From Nocardia terpenica (GTDB lineage Bacteria > Actinomycetota > Actinomycetes > Mycobacteriales > Mycobacteriaceae): a DNA stretch of 64,000 bases. Below, piece after piece: positions 23,704-30,958 of the stretch. The DNA lies in assembly GCF_013186535.1 (NCBI RefSeq), contig NZ_JABMCZ010000002.1:558001-622000 (forward strand), given 5' to 3'. The notes under the pieces are model-generated. The model ran no database searches and was not told the origin of the DNA. It was given only the letters and a program-made list of their open reading frames with translations. Numbering within the stretch: the stretch's first letter is position 1; every line of letters begins with the position of its first letter. The translations under genes and the position numbers were made by a program.

Positions 23704-24248
23704 AGTGCCTCGCTCTCAATAACTTCGATGAACGGGCCGTAGCTTTCGTCATCTTCGATGGTGTGGCAGTCCCACGTGTCCCAGCTGAAGGTTCCGGAGT
23801 CTCGCCAGGTCAGCACGTCGTCGGAGTCGCGCCGCCATTCGTCGCCGTCCATGTCACGGAAGATCACCCCGTGCGGCAGGTCGAGCAGCGAATCGAACTC
23901 GCGCGGCTCGGGCTTCTGTTCGGTACCTAGCAGCCACTGATGGGGCAGACCGGCGGCCTGAAACAGATCTGAGGTCAGGTACTTCGCCCAGTCGTCGAGC
24001 TGCGCGCGGACCTTCTCGTCGGCAGCGGGCTGGACCGCCTTCAGGCGGCTGATCTCCCGGTCGATGAACCAGTGCGCCTTGCGGAGGTCTTCGAGGGTGT
24101 TGCCCTTGTTGTTGCCATCCAGCCGCGAGGATCGGCCGATGTACTGCACAGCTTGAGCGGCGTTGGGGGTGAGATTCTCCGAGATGTCGATTACCTGGGC
24201 ACCGTTGGAGAAGCCCTGATAGTGGGCGGGGTTGATGGTGTCGGGCAC
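23700..24248 (-). CDS. DUF3310-containing phage protein
   Basis: A 182-aa protein. N-terminal DUF3310 domain (also called nucleotide kinase-like): INPAHYQGFSNGAQVIDI, AAQAVQYIGRSSR and NTLEDLRKAHWFIDREI. The C-terminal ~80 residues are acidic and unassigned (VIFRDMDGDEWRRDSDDVL). The GTG at 24248 is preferred because GGAG stands 8 nt upstream; this GGAG directly follows stoperator site 5. Its role in phage biology is not established. Confidence 0.8.
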   Translation of the reverse strand: MPDTINPAHYQGFSNGAQVIDISENLTPNAAQAVQYIGRSSRLDGNNKGNTLEDLRKAHWFIDREISRLKAVQPAADEKVRAQLDDWAKYLTSDLFQAAGLPHQWLLGTEQKPEPREFDSLLDLPHGVIFRDMDGDEWRRDSDDVLTWRDSGTFSWDTWDCHTIEDDESYGPFIEVIESEAL

Positions 24249-24261
24249 TACGCTCGCTCCG

Positions 24262-24274
24262 TTCATTGTCAAGT
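24262..24274 (-). promoter_or_regulatory. Stoperator-like site 5
   Basis: ACTTGACAATGAACGGAG: the 13-mer runs straight into the GGAG used by the DUF3310 gene. It sits right after the NrdH-like stop. Confidence 0.8.
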
Positions 24275-24275
24275 A

Positions 24276-24554
24276 TCAGTGCTGGAAAACGCCGTCGCCG
24301 TGGACGGTCGGCGCGGATTCGAGTTCGATCAGCTTGCGGACATGGGGCTTGGTCTCGGGGGTGAAGCCATAGACGACTTCTTCGCCCCACTCGATGACCG
24401 GTGTCGAGTTCGCGCCCAGTCCGTTCTTGACGTACGAGTAGGCGTCACCGTCTTCGGTGATGTCGATGACTTCGTAGTCCACGCCGGACCCCTCGATCAT
24501 CCGGATAGCCATCTTGCACGGCTGGCAGCCCGGCTTGCTGTAGACGGTGATCAC
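24276..24554 (-). CDS. Glutaredoxin-like protein NrdH
   Basis: A 92-aa thioredoxin-fold redoxin. It starts MITVYSKPGCQPCKMAIRMI with a CxxC active site (CQPC), then YEVIDITEDGDAYSYVKN and the cis-Pro region STPVIEWG. NrdH-like proteins reduce ribonucleotide reductase; no RNR gene is visible in this prophage, so it would act on the host enzyme. Overlaps the primase gene by 4 bp. Confidence 0.88.
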   Translation of the reverse strand: MITVYSKPGCQPCKMAIRMIEGSGVDYEVIDITEDGDAYSYVKNGLGANSTPVIEWGEEVVYGFTPETKPHVRKLIELESAPTVHGDGVFQH

Positions 24555-25210
24555 GAGATCCTTTCCAGTAGAGCGCTTTTGCCCTTACTCATGACTAGAG
24601 AGTTGACGTCCTCGCCCGGCGGGCAGGGAATGACTTTCGCGTTCGGCAGGGACTTGGCCACGGTGTTGGCGAATCGGTGGCCCGCCTCGTCGCCATCAGC
24701 GAGCACGAACACGTCCCGATACCCGAGGAAGGGTTCTCGGAAGTGGGGCTGCCACGCTTCGGCCCCCGGCACTCCGACCGTGGGCACGCCGCATACCTGC
24801 GATGTGATGGCGTCGATCTCGCCTTCGGTGATGGCGATGATCGGGCTCTGTTCCAGCAGAGCCGTGGTGTTGTAGAGCCTGGGCCTGTCCCCCGCCGTGG
24901 TCATGTACTTGCCATGGCCCTTGTGCTCGTGGTCCTGGATGCAGCGGAACCTGATCGAGACCACGGCCCAGCCGTGCTCACGCGACCACCGCAGATACGG
25001 AATGGCCAACGATCCGCGGTGCGTCTCATGACCAGGGAGTGGATCGGCCACGTATCCCAGGGCGTAGCCGCTGACGGTCTCGCGGACGCTCGGACCCATC
25101 AGGCCCCGTGTCCCCAAATACTCTTCGGCCGGGCTTTCGGGCAGGCTTCTGGCGTACCGTTCGGCCGCCGTCCGGAGAAAGGTCCTCTGCGATTCGGACA
25201 GCCTCTGCAA
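24551..25210 (-). CDS. DnaG-like primase, TOPRIM-containing half
   Basis: A 219-aa protein with an N-terminal linker (TFLRTAAERYARSLPESPAE) and a TOPRIM domain: PIIAITEGEIDAITSQ supplies the catalytic Glu and FVLADGDEAGHRFA the DxD. Together with the zinc-finger protein upstream it makes a split DnaG primase. It starts with TTG at 25210, with a strong AGGAGG 6 nt upstream located inside the zinc-finger gene. The two reading frames overlap by 185 bp. Confidence 0.85.
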   Translation of the reverse strand: MQRLSESQRTFLRTAAERYARSLPESPAEEYLGTRGLMGPSVRETVSGYALGYVADPLPGHETHRGSLAIPYLRWSREHGWAVVSIRFRCIQDHEHKGHGKYMTTAGDRPRLYNTTALLEQSPIIAITEGEIDAITSQVCGVPTVGVPGAEAWQPHFREPFLGYRDVFVLADGDEAGHRFANTVAKSLPNAKVIPCPPGEDVNSLVMSKGKSALLERIS

Positions 25211-25463
25211 AGCTCACCTCCTCTTGCTGTCGAATGATCGCTATCGCGTCGCCCTTGACCGGGCAGGCGAAGCACTTGAATGCGCTGCTGGCGTAGGAGA
25301 CGCTCGCCGATGGCGAGTCGTCGCCGTGGAAGGGGCACCGGCAGCTGACCCACTCGTTACGGCCCGCGTCGGGCGGAACCCAGTCGGGGCAGTACCGGTG
25401 GATGACCTGGGTTATCAGCGCCCGCCCCTCACCGGCGCTCCGCCCTCCGGAACGATCCGGCAT
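25026..25463 (-). CDS. DnaG-like primase, CHC2 zinc-finger half
   Basis: A 145-aa protein whose first ~100 residues are a primase zinc-binding domain: VSCRCPFHGDDSPSASV and FKCFACPVKGDAIAII (Cys/His then CxxC), then EEVSFAEAVRIAEDL. The rest overlaps the TOPRIM gene in another frame and has low-complexity basic sequence. ATG at 25463 with GGAGGTGA upstream. Split primases of this type are known in L5-like phages. Confidence 0.8.
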   Translation of the reverse strand: MPDRSGGRSAGEGRALITQVIHRYCPDWVPPDAGRNEWVSCRCPFHGDDSPSASVSYASSAFKCFACPVKGDAIAIIRQQEEVSFAEAVRIAEDLSPDGGRTVRQKPARKPGRRVFGDTGPDGSERPRDRQRLRPGIRGRSTPWS

Positions 25464-25882
25464 CCGATCACCTCCACAGCCGGCGGATGACTCAGGTATC
25501 TCTTGCCTCGGTCGAAGGCTTCTGGCTCATCTCTCAAGTGGCCCAACACATTTCGGTTGCACATCGTGCAGAGCAAACCTCGCACCATGCCCGTGGCGTG
25601 GTCGTGGTCGACGCTGAGTTTCTTGCGTACGCCGGTCGCTCGTCGGCAGATGGCGCACTTGCGGCCCTGGGCCTCGTAGATCGCCCAGTACTCCTCCTTG
25701 GTGATGCCGTACTGATCGCCGATGTGTTTCTCGTGCGAGTAGTCGCGGCGCGATGTTCGTTTCTTGCGGTGGTGTGTCGCGCAGCGTGGTCCCGGATGCG
25801 GAGCCTTGCGCTTGGTGGTGATGCGTTCGGTTACGCAGTCGACGCACACCTTCGCCTTCCCGGCGGGGCGGCGGGTCGCCAA
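25415..25882 (-). CDS. Recombination endonuclease VII (HNH-type)
   Basis: A 155-aa Holliday-junction-resolvase-like protein. The core YGITKEEYWAIYEAQGRKCA continues ICRR, LSVDHDHATGMVRGLLCTMC and NRNVLGHL; this is the endonuclease VII signature with zinc Cys pairs and the DHDH catalytic region. N-terminal CVDC and a CATHH motif may form another zinc site. The start is TTG at 25882 with GGAGG 5 nt upstream, the GGAGG being the tail of stoperator site 6. It probably resolves branched DNA before packaging. Confidence 0.88.
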   Translation of the reverse strand: MATRRPAGKAKVCVDCVTERITTKRKAPHPGPRCATHHRKKRTSRRDYSHEKHIGDQYGITKEEYWAIYEAQGRKCAICRRATGVRKKLSVDHDHATGMVRGLLCTMCNRNVLGHLRDEPEAFDRGKRYLSHPPAVEVIGCRIVPEGGAPVRGGR

Positions 25883-25893
25883 TCGAGCCTCCG

Positions 25894-25906
25894 TTCATTG
25901 TCAAGT
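25894..25906 (-). promoter_or_regulatory. Stoperator-like site 6
   Basis: ACTTGACAATGAACGGAGG: the 13-mer continues into the Shine-Dalgarno sequence of the endonuclease VII gene and immediately follows the DnaB-like gene. Confidence 0.8.
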
Positions 25907-26668
25907 AATTGGGTAGAGGAAGTCCCGGATCTGCATCGAATCGCCCACGAACTCGAGTTCGGCGGCGTCCGCACCCGAGGGGTCGGACTTGCCACCGCGG
26001 TTTTTCACCGTGCTGACATAGAGGGTGTCCACGCCATAGTCGGCGTCAGAGATCCTGCGATGCAGGGTGAGCACCATCTCCGGCACTCGGGTGATCTGCC
26101 CCTTCACGCCGCTGAGCGGGATGGCCTTGTCGGCGTCGTTGTAGCTGCCGGTGACGTGGTGCAAGCCGATGACGCACGCGCCGGTCTGCCGCCCCATGTC
26201 GTGGAGGTAGTCCATCAGCGATTCCAGGCCGCTGAACGGGTCATCGTCGCCGTCGCCGCCGGAGCGGACGTTGGTCACGTTGTCGATCACGATCAGCTCC
26301 GGGAAGGTCCCGTAGACCTCCTCGTAGGCCCGGATCGTGTTCTCGATGTTGTCCAGGTTCGGACTCGCCTCGTAGTTGAAGCGGATCGGAATCCCCCGGA
26401 AAACACTCGCCGCGTCGCCGAGCTGGTCGCCGCGAACGGCCTGGGCCGCCTTCTCCAGCGGCCACCCGGTCAGGATGGACACCGAGCGAGTTGCCTGGGT
26501 GAAGGCATCGGAGTCCGCGCTGAAGTACAGCGTCGGCACTCTTGCGCGGAGCGCCAGCGTCAGCACGAAAGCCGACTTGCCGGTGCCCGGCCCGGCCGAG
26601 ATCAGGACGAGCTGGCCGCGAAGGAAGCGTGTCCCTTTGTCCTCCAGGGCTTGGAACACCGTAGGCAA
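25901..26668 (-). CDS. DnaB-like/RecA-fold replicative helicase
   Basis: A RecA-fold ATPase of the DnaB/Gp4 type. Walker A is ISAGPGTGKSAFVLTLAL, Walker B LIVIDNVTNV, and a GLHHVTGSYND block follows. It likely unwinds or loads at the phage fork with the split primase. The given start is TTG 26668 (PTVFQALEDKG), but the frame is open upstream to 26731 and encodes YTPLQSLYIRGSAGEPL, which looks like the true family N-terminus. The best Shine-Dalgarno (AGGAGG) sits 7 nt before an ATC codon at 26719, so a non-standard start is possible. Confidence 0.82.
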   Translation of the reverse strand: MPTVFQALEDKGTRFLRGQLVLISAGPGTGKSAFVLTLALRARVPTLYFSADSDAFTQATRSVSILTGWPLEKAAQAVRGDQLGDAASVFRGIPIRFNYEASPNLDNIENTIRAYEEVYGTFPELIVIDNVTNVRSGGDGDDDPFSGLESLMDYLHDMGRQTGACVIGLHHVTGSYNDADKAIPLSGVKGQITRVPEMVLTLHRRISDADYGVDTLYVSTVKNRGGKSDPSGADAAELEFVGDSMQIRDFLYPIT

Positions 26669-26752
26669 CGGCTCACCGGCCGATCCACGGATGTAGAGAC
26701 TTTGAAGCGGCGTATAGATCTGTGGTCCTCCTCACTTTCAACGGCGCCACGG

Positions 26753-26983
26753 TCATGAATCCCTCTTGGCCCTGGCGTCGTGGATGGGCACCCCTCGCCG
26801 ACTGGCTTCACCCTCGGCGTCCAGGGCCGATTGCAGCGCCTTGACCAGCTCGGTTCCCTTCATCTCCAGCGTCTCGGCGATGGCAAAACCGGGGGTGCCG
26901 TTGCGGTGCATCCGCAGCACCGCGGCCGTCTCATGCGGGGCATAGCCGGAGGTCAACAGCGGGTCATCGGGGGTCAAGTTCAT
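26753..26983 (-). CDS. Small phage protein with helical repeat-like sequence
   Basis: A 76-aa protein (MNLTPDDPLLTSGYAPHETA...). The middle GTPGFAIAETLEMKGTELVK suggests an HTH-like small DNA-binding fold. The ATG at 26983 has GGAG 5 nt upstream, supplied by the extended stoperator site 7. Function unknown. Confidence 0.6.
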   Translation of the reverse strand: MNLTPDDPLLTSGYAPHETAAVLRMHRNGTPGFAIAETLEMKGTELVKALQSALDAEGEASRRGVPIHDARAKRDS

Positions 26984-26993
26984 GACATCTCCG

Positions 26994-27006
26994 TTCATTG
27001 TCAAGT
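26994..27006 (-). promoter_or_regulatory. Stoperator-like site 7
   Basis: ACTTGACAATGAACGGAG overlapping the end of the Cas4-like gene context and providing the GGAG of the 26753 gene. Confidence 0.8.
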
Positions 27007-27007
27007 C

Positions 27008-27799
27008 TCAGCCCATGGCAAAGGCGCACGACGCCTTCACGTCGCAGAATCGGCATTTGTCGGGGTCGGGCTTGGGATCGAATCTCTCGGCCTGGATGTT
27101 GTCCTCCAGCTCGTGGAACGACTCGGTGACCCGTTCGCGGGTCCACTCACCGATCCGGTAGTCCTTGGTGGGTTTGCCGGACCGGCCCATCCAGTAGTCG
27201 CCGACCTGCGGCGGGTCGATGTCGAACTCGTCGGCCAGGGCCACCGAGTAGACGCCGAGCTGGAAGTCCCCGCCCGGCTGGTTGCCGGTCTTGTTGTCGC
27301 GGACTCGAACCTCGTCGCCGGTCTGGATCACCGCGTCGATGTAGCCGCGGACCTTTACCCCGTCCAAGTCGATGTCGAAACCGAGTTCGATCCCTGGTGT
27401 GCCGTCTGGGGCAATCCAGATCACCTCTTCGGGGTGCCGTTCGTACCAGTCGAGATATCGGCCGACCTGGTCCAAGCCCAGCCCGTACCGGCGTTCGATG
27501 TCACGCTCTCCGTTGTACCGTCCCGACCAGAACCAATACTCGAAGTTCGGGGTGCGCTCGGTGTACTTGGCGATCTCGTTCGAGTACTCCTCGCGGAATA
27601 GATCCTGGGCCTGTTCGAGATCCATGGTTCGGTCCGATCGCTCATACATCTCGGCGACAGTGTGCACTGCCGAGCCTTGCGCGAGCCAGGCGGCCGGCCG
27701 GGACCACACCCGGTCCAGACGGGCGAGTTTGTATGAGTACGGGCACTTTTCGTATTGCTGGAGCTGCGAGACGCTGCGATGCGTGACCGGGCTACGCAT
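27008..27799 (-). CDS. Cas4-family / RecB-like exonuclease
   Basis: A 263-aa PD-(D/E)xK nuclease. An N-terminal Cys (YEKCPYSYKLARL) plus a C-terminal triad (CRFCDVKASC) make the four-Cys Fe-S site of Cas4/AddB-type nucleases. The active site is in GYIDAVIQTGDEVRVRDNKT (D...DxK), followed by QLGVYSVAL. Such genes are usual in cluster A phages and act in DNA end processing or recombination. It overlaps the next gene by 8 bp. Confidence 0.88.
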   Translation of the reverse strand: MRSPVTHRSVSQLQQYEKCPYSYKLARLDRVWSRPAAWLAQGSAVHTVAEMYERSDRTMDLEQAQDLFREEYSNEIAKYTERTPNFEYWFWSGRYNGERDIERRYGLGLDQVGRYLDWYERHPEEVIWIAPDGTPGIELGFDIDLDGVKVRGYIDAVIQTGDEVRVRDNKTGNQPGGDFQLGVYSVALADEFDIDPPQVGDYWMGRSGKPTKDYRIGEWTRERVTESFHELEDNIQAERFDPKPDPDKCRFCDVKASCAFAMG

Positions 27800-28124
27800 A
27801 GCCTGGCTCTCGGAAGTAGTGGACCGACGCGATGCCTTCCCCGAACATCATGTCTTCGTCCTCATGGGTCTCCACCTCGGCCGGTGGTGACGCTGCGTAG
27901 AGATCCGCGATCGGCTGGAGTAGTTCGTCGTCCAACCGAGTAGCGCTGCTCCGATAGACCAACATCGTCCACACGCCGGTGGCGATCATTGCCGTCGTCA
28001 CGAACAGCAGGGACGGCACCGAAATACTTACGTGAGCGAAGGCATGGACCGGTAATGCGTGGTGACTGGCCGCAAGCATCTGCGAGTGCGAAGCGGTCAC
28101 GGTTCTCGAGGAGGAAACCTCCAT
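27792..28124 (-). CDS. Small single-pass membrane protein downstream of the repressor
   Basis: A 110-aa protein with one clear membrane segment (VPSLLFVTTAMIATGVWTML) and an acidic C-terminal tail (EVETHEDEDMMFGEGIASVH). ATG at 28124 with GAGGAAGG upstream, overlapping the end of the repressor gene by 28 bp, so it could be co-expressed with the repressor. A superinfection-exclusion or immunity accessory role is possible but unproven. Confidence 0.6.
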   Translation of the reverse strand: MEVSSSRTVTASHSQMLAASHHALPVHAFAHVSISVPSLLFVTTAMIATGVWTMLVYRSSATRLDDELLQPIADLYAASPPAEVETHEDEDMMFGEGIASVHYFREPGYA

Positions 28125-28603
28125 ATGATCTTGCCTTCCTCATTCATCTGTGTGTGCTCGTTGACGCGGATCAACAGATCCCCGTCCGAAGCCTCACGCG
28201 GCCGGTAGGCGAAGCCTCCGACCGAGCTGACCCCCGGCTCCGGCGGCAAGGACGGGTCGAATTCGACCACGACATTTTGCTCGCGGAGTTTCTTATAAAA
28301 ATTGCGCAGCTTGGTCAACTTATCGGCGGTCATCCCTCGGCCGCCGGTTGCCATGAATTCGGCGTGATTACGCAGATTGCGAGCAGGGGCCATTTGCCCC
28401 TGTTGCGTCGTCAATATCCACGGAAAGTTCTTCAGCGCTATTTCGCGCGGAGTCTGCTTACCGCCGTAGGTCTTCTTGACCCAGGACACATACTGCCTGG
28501 TCACGCCATACATATCGGCGATTTCGGTCTGATTTAAGCCCTTCCCTGTCAAGTCTTCGATTATCGACAGCGTGAGCTTGTCTTCGCTGTTGTGGCCGTC
28601 CAT
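28097..28603 (-). CDS. Immunity repressor, L5 gp71-like
   Basis: A 168-aa repressor of the cluster A type. The N-terminal HTH reads LNQTEIADMYGVTRQYVSWV, and the following KTYGGKQTPREIALKNFPW and EFDPSLPPEPGVSSVGGF blocks match what I recall of L5/Bxb1-type repressors. These bind a single asymmetric 13-bp site as a monomer, which agrees with the asymmetric 13-mers found here. A candidate promoter with its -35 in a stoperator lies upstream (28655-28681). It maintains lysogeny and superinfection immunity. Confidence 0.88.
   Translation of the reverse strand: MDGHNSEDKLTLSIIEDLTGKGLNQTEIADMYGVTRQYVSWVKKTYGGKQTPREIALKNFPWILTTQQGQMAPARNLRNHAEFMATGGRGMTADKLTKLRNFYKKLREQNVVVEFDPSLPPEPGVSSVGGFAYRPREASDGDLLIRVNEHTQMNEEGKIIWRFPPREP
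28542..28554 (-). promoter_or_regulatory. Degenerate stoperator-like site inside the repressor gene
   Basis: ACTTGACAGGGAA, 11 of 13 matches to the consensus, within codons for DLTGKG of the repressor. It keeps the full ACTTGACA half. It may be chance, or weak self-binding. Confidence 0.3.
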
Positions 28604-28965
28604 TGAGGAGCCCCCAAGTTTCTTCTGTTGTATGCGGTCGGTCCCGGCGAAGGTACCACCTGGATGCTAGTCATTGTCAAGTGACCATACCTTTCCCTTG
28701 CGGGTTGATGAAGGATTCTCGGTCCCTGATTCGCATATGTCGTCATCGCGTTGGGATCGAACAGAACGACACAACCCGCTCTCAGGGCGGTGGTCTTGTT
28801 CTGTTGTCGCACCACGGGCGGAGAACCCAGTGGTCAGATCTCGGAAACCTTCCGGTTACCTCGGCGATTCGGAATACTATCCAGCCCTCGGTGTCACGTC
28901 AACTATCGCCATGACCTGCGATCATCCCCTACCGCAGACCTAGTTGACGCCCCTGTTCCTCATAG
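28604..28965 (-). promoter_or_regulatory. Repressor upstream region with stoperator-like site 8
   Basis: A 362-bp gap with no convincing gene. Site 8 (28671-28683, ACTTGACAATGAC) contains TTGACA, and 19 nt downstream is TACCTT (28652-28657), a plausible -10, so the site may overlap the repressor promoter. An inverted repeat AACAGAAC (28760-28767) / GTTCTGTT (28798-28805) lies further upstream. Autoregulation of the repressor is the simplest reading. Confidence 0.55.
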
Positions 28966-29337
28966 TCAGCCGTAACGAACCTCCCCGAACAGCGCCACTT
29001 GCAGCACCATGTCAGCAACCTCAGAGTCGATGTCTCCGTACCGGTACCCGGCCGGAGCGAAGTCGTTCTCTCGATTGGCGGCCGTGATCAGCTGGCGCGC
29101 CTTGTGGTTCATGCCCGTGACGTCGTGAGATCGCGAGACCTCGTTCAGCCCGTGGGCGATCGTTTCGATATCGACGTGGTACTTCTCCCCGTCCTCGTAG
29201 TCGACGATCACCGCGTGTGCGTGCGGCGCCTCGTGCAGGTATCCGCGTAGCTCCGACCAGTAGCCGATGCCCCCCTCTACCGCCGTTGTCAACACGTCAG
29301 TCAGGAACTGGATGCGTTCTCGACTGCGGGTCCTCAT
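28966..29337 (-). CDS. Conserved-type phage protein, early arm
   Basis: A 123-aa protein. It starts MRTRSRERIQFLTDVLTTAV and contains EGGIGYWSELRGYLHEAPHA, VDYEDGEKYHVDIETIAHGL and a C-terminal ADMVLQVALFGEVRYG. Not assigned to a function. It overlaps the neighbouring 67-aa gene by 4 bp (ATGA-type coupling). Confidence 0.65.
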   Translation of the reverse strand: MRTRSRERIQFLTDVLTTAVEGGIGYWSELRGYLHEAPHAHAVIVDYEDGEKYHVDIETIAHGLNEVSRSHDVTGMNHKARQLITAANRENDFAPAGYRYGDIDSEVADMVLQVALFGEVRYG

Positions 29338-29537
29338 AGCTCGTCTTCCTCATCCGAAACCAGCTCAGCGTCAATGAGATCCGAGCTATCGGAATAGTCC
29401 GAGCAGTACGACGCCTTGCAGGCGATCTGCTCCAGCACCGCGGATTCGTCGGTGAGATCCAGGTCCGCCGGAACCTCGATCACGTCGTGGTAGTACTCGA
29501 CCGTGCTCCAGGACACGCGAATCGTCTTGGTCTTCAT
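29334..29537 (-). CDS. Small acidic phage protein
   Basis: A 67-aa protein (MKTKTIRVSWSTVEYYHDVI...) ending in an acidic tail (DAELVSDEEDEL). The opening resembles the 80-aa protein at 32486 (MKTIILEW...), suggesting two related small genes. Overlaps both neighbours by 4 bp. Function unknown. Confidence 0.65.
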   Translation of the reverse strand: MKTKTIRVSWSTVEYYHDVIEVPADLDLTDESAVLEQIACKASYCSDYSDSSDLIDAELVSDEEDEL

Positions 29538-29806
29538 TCCTTGCCCTCCTGGTACAGGCTCTCCTCCGGGTTGGCACAGTGATCGCCAGCGCAGCGGCAG
29601 TGCTGGTCGCCGCAGTCGTCACCCTCGGCGTGGAATGCGATCCAGTTTTCGGCGGCGTCCAGCCGCCCCAGGCCGATCATCAAGTGCGCCAAGGCTTCTA
29701 CCTCGCCGCAGCAAAGCTTCTCGCCGATATCGCTGGCCAGATACCCCGAGGCCCATGCATCAAGGAAGGTATCTACGTCGGATCTCAGGATCTCTACGGT
29801 GCTCAT
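29534..29806 (-). CDS. Small Cys-rich phage protein
   Basis: A 90-aa protein. N-terminal helical region (VDTFLDAWASGYLASDIGEK), then LCCGEVEALAHLM and a Cys/His-rich C-terminus (DDCGDQHCRCAGDHC) that may bind zinc. Not recognised. It heads the 29806-28966 group of overlapping genes. Confidence 0.65.
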   Translation of the reverse strand: MSTVEILRSDVDTFLDAWASGYLASDIGEKLCCGEVEALAHLMIGLGRLDAAENWIAFHAEGDDCGDQHCRCAGDHCANPEESLYQEGKE

Positions 29807-29836
29807 GTCTTGTTCCTTTCGATTCGTAACTCACAC

Positions 29837-29866
29837 CGCCCCCAGGCCGGCGAGGGCCTGGGGGCG
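29837..29866. terminator. Perfect 12-bp hairpin between early genes
   Basis: CGCCCCCAGGCC (29837-29848) and GGCCTGGGGGCG (29855-29866) with a 6-nt loop, between the DUF2786 gene and the 90-aa gene. There is no U-tract, so it could be a pause, processing or partial termination element. Confidence 0.5.
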
Positions 29867-29881
29867 TAGCGAACCCGCGAA

Positions 29882-30601
29882 TCAGGAGTGGAGGGCAAGT
29901 CGGCTGCCCTTCAGCCGGCCGTCCCCGATATCGGCGTTCGCTCCCTCGGTCCAGCCGTCTCGGAACCCGGAGCCTGGAGCCTTGTACTTACTGGTCTTCG
30001 GCTTGCCGAACCGCTCCTTGCGTGCAAGCTCGGCGCGCTGGCGGTCATCGACCAGGACCAGCGCGGCACCTGTGGTCTGGGCCTCGGTCGAGGTGGCCAC
30101 GGTCTGTTCCTTGTCCCGCAGGGTCCGGCCGACGCGTTCGAGCCATCCGATGGCGAAGGATCGCCGCCAGGACCGAACCTCGCCGCCAGTCATGTACGAA
30201 TAGCCTTCCGGCCGTGCTGATTTCGTGGCCTTGACCATTTGCGGGGCGAGCAGTGCCAGCAACAACATGACTCGTTCGACGTGCGGTTTCGCGCCGACGA
30301 TCATGCCGTGGTTGTCGTGGGTCCAGTGCAACGATTCGCAGTGCAGGGCGCTTGCGATCCGATGCATCAGCCGCAGCTGTAGCAGCTGGTATTGGCCGGT
30401 CGCATCGAACCTCTTGACGACGATCTCCGCCTGCTGGGCCTGCGCGCCCTGGGCGGCGCGGATCTTCGCTTCGTCCAGTCCTCGGGACGCGATGATCGAG
30501 TACGCCTGCTCGCGCGCCAGCTCGGCTTCGGCCTCGGTGACTCCCGGCCCTTCGGCCAGTGCCAGCAGCTTGCGAACCTTGTCTTCCCAGTTGATTGCCA
30601 T
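29882..30601 (-). CDS. DUF2786 domain phage protein
   Basis: A 239-aa protein with an N-terminal DUF2786 (KVRKLLALAEGPGVTEAEAE, ELAREQAYSIIASRGLDEAK). The remainder matches a common actinophage pattern (GGEVRSWRRSFAIGWLERVG, and an AR-K-rich C-terminus KERFGKPKTSKY). Function unknown. It is preceded by a clear intrinsic terminator at 30627-30656, so it must be reached by read-through or its own promoter. Confidence 0.8.
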   Translation of the reverse strand: MAINWEDKVRKLLALAEGPGVTEAEAELAREQAYSIIASRGLDEAKIRAAQGAQAQQAEIVVKRFDATGQYQLLQLRLMHRIASALHCESLHWTHDNHGMIVGAKPHVERVMLLLALLAPQMVKATKSARPEGYSYMTGGEVRSWRRSFAIGWLERVGRTLRDKEQTVATSTEAQTTGAALVLVDDRQRAELARKERFGKPKTSKYKAPGSGFRDGWTEGANADIGDGRLKGSRLALHS

Positions 30602-30626
30602 GTCTCAGTTCCTGTTCAGGGCATAG

Positions 30627-30656
30627 AAAAACCCCCTGGGCGCTTGGCTCAGGGGG
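30627..30656 (-). terminator. Intrinsic terminator in the early arm
   Basis: A 10-bp stem (CCCCCTGAGC / GCCCAGGGGG with one wobble) and loop of 5, followed on the minus strand by TTTTTC. It lies between the 30676 gene and DUF2786 and would cap the first part of the leftward early transcript. Confidence 0.8.
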
Positions 30657-30675
30657 TGCGGTGTGCGGTGTGCGG

Positions 30676-30933
30676 TTAGCCGAGTTTGGCGAGGATCGCT
30701 TTCAGCATCCCGGTGTGGGCGTCATGCCGGGCCTCGATGACATCAAGGCGGTTGAAGACCTCACCGAACTGCTCGGGGACGCTGATCAGCTCTTTAGTCT
30801 CGGGGTCGGCGAGTGCGCCGAGGATGGGGCCGATCTCGTCGGAGACCATGCGCCGAAACCGTTCTGTCTCAGTATCTTTGCGGAACGCCCATGCCTCCAG
30901 GCTGGCCACGCGTTCGTCGGTGTGGTTGCTCAT
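30676..30933 (-). CDS. Small phage protein with coiled-coil tendency
   Basis: An 85-aa protein (MSNHTDERVASLEAWAFRKD...), helical, with VFNRLDVIEARHDAHTGMLK near the end. The ATG at 30933 follows GGGAAGAA. Function unknown. It is the last gene before the intrinsic terminator. Confidence 0.6.
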   Translation of the reverse strand: MSNHTDERVASLEAWAFRKDTETERFRRMVSDEIGPILGALADPETKELISVPEQFGEVFNRLDVIEARHDAHTGMLKAILAKLG

Positions 30934-30958
30934 TTCTTCCCTTCCCTTGTTCCGAAGT

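Noticed and set aside
25527..25904. Protein starting at the stoperator TTG/ATG (MTMNGGSIG frame) over the endonuclease VII gene
   Set aside because: A different frame of the same DNA carries the full endonuclease VII signature with a good GGAGG; this frame has no motif.
28561..28815. 84-codon minus-strand frame upstream of the repressor
   Set aside because: It overlaps the repressor start in another frame, has no ribosome-binding site and no coherent composition.
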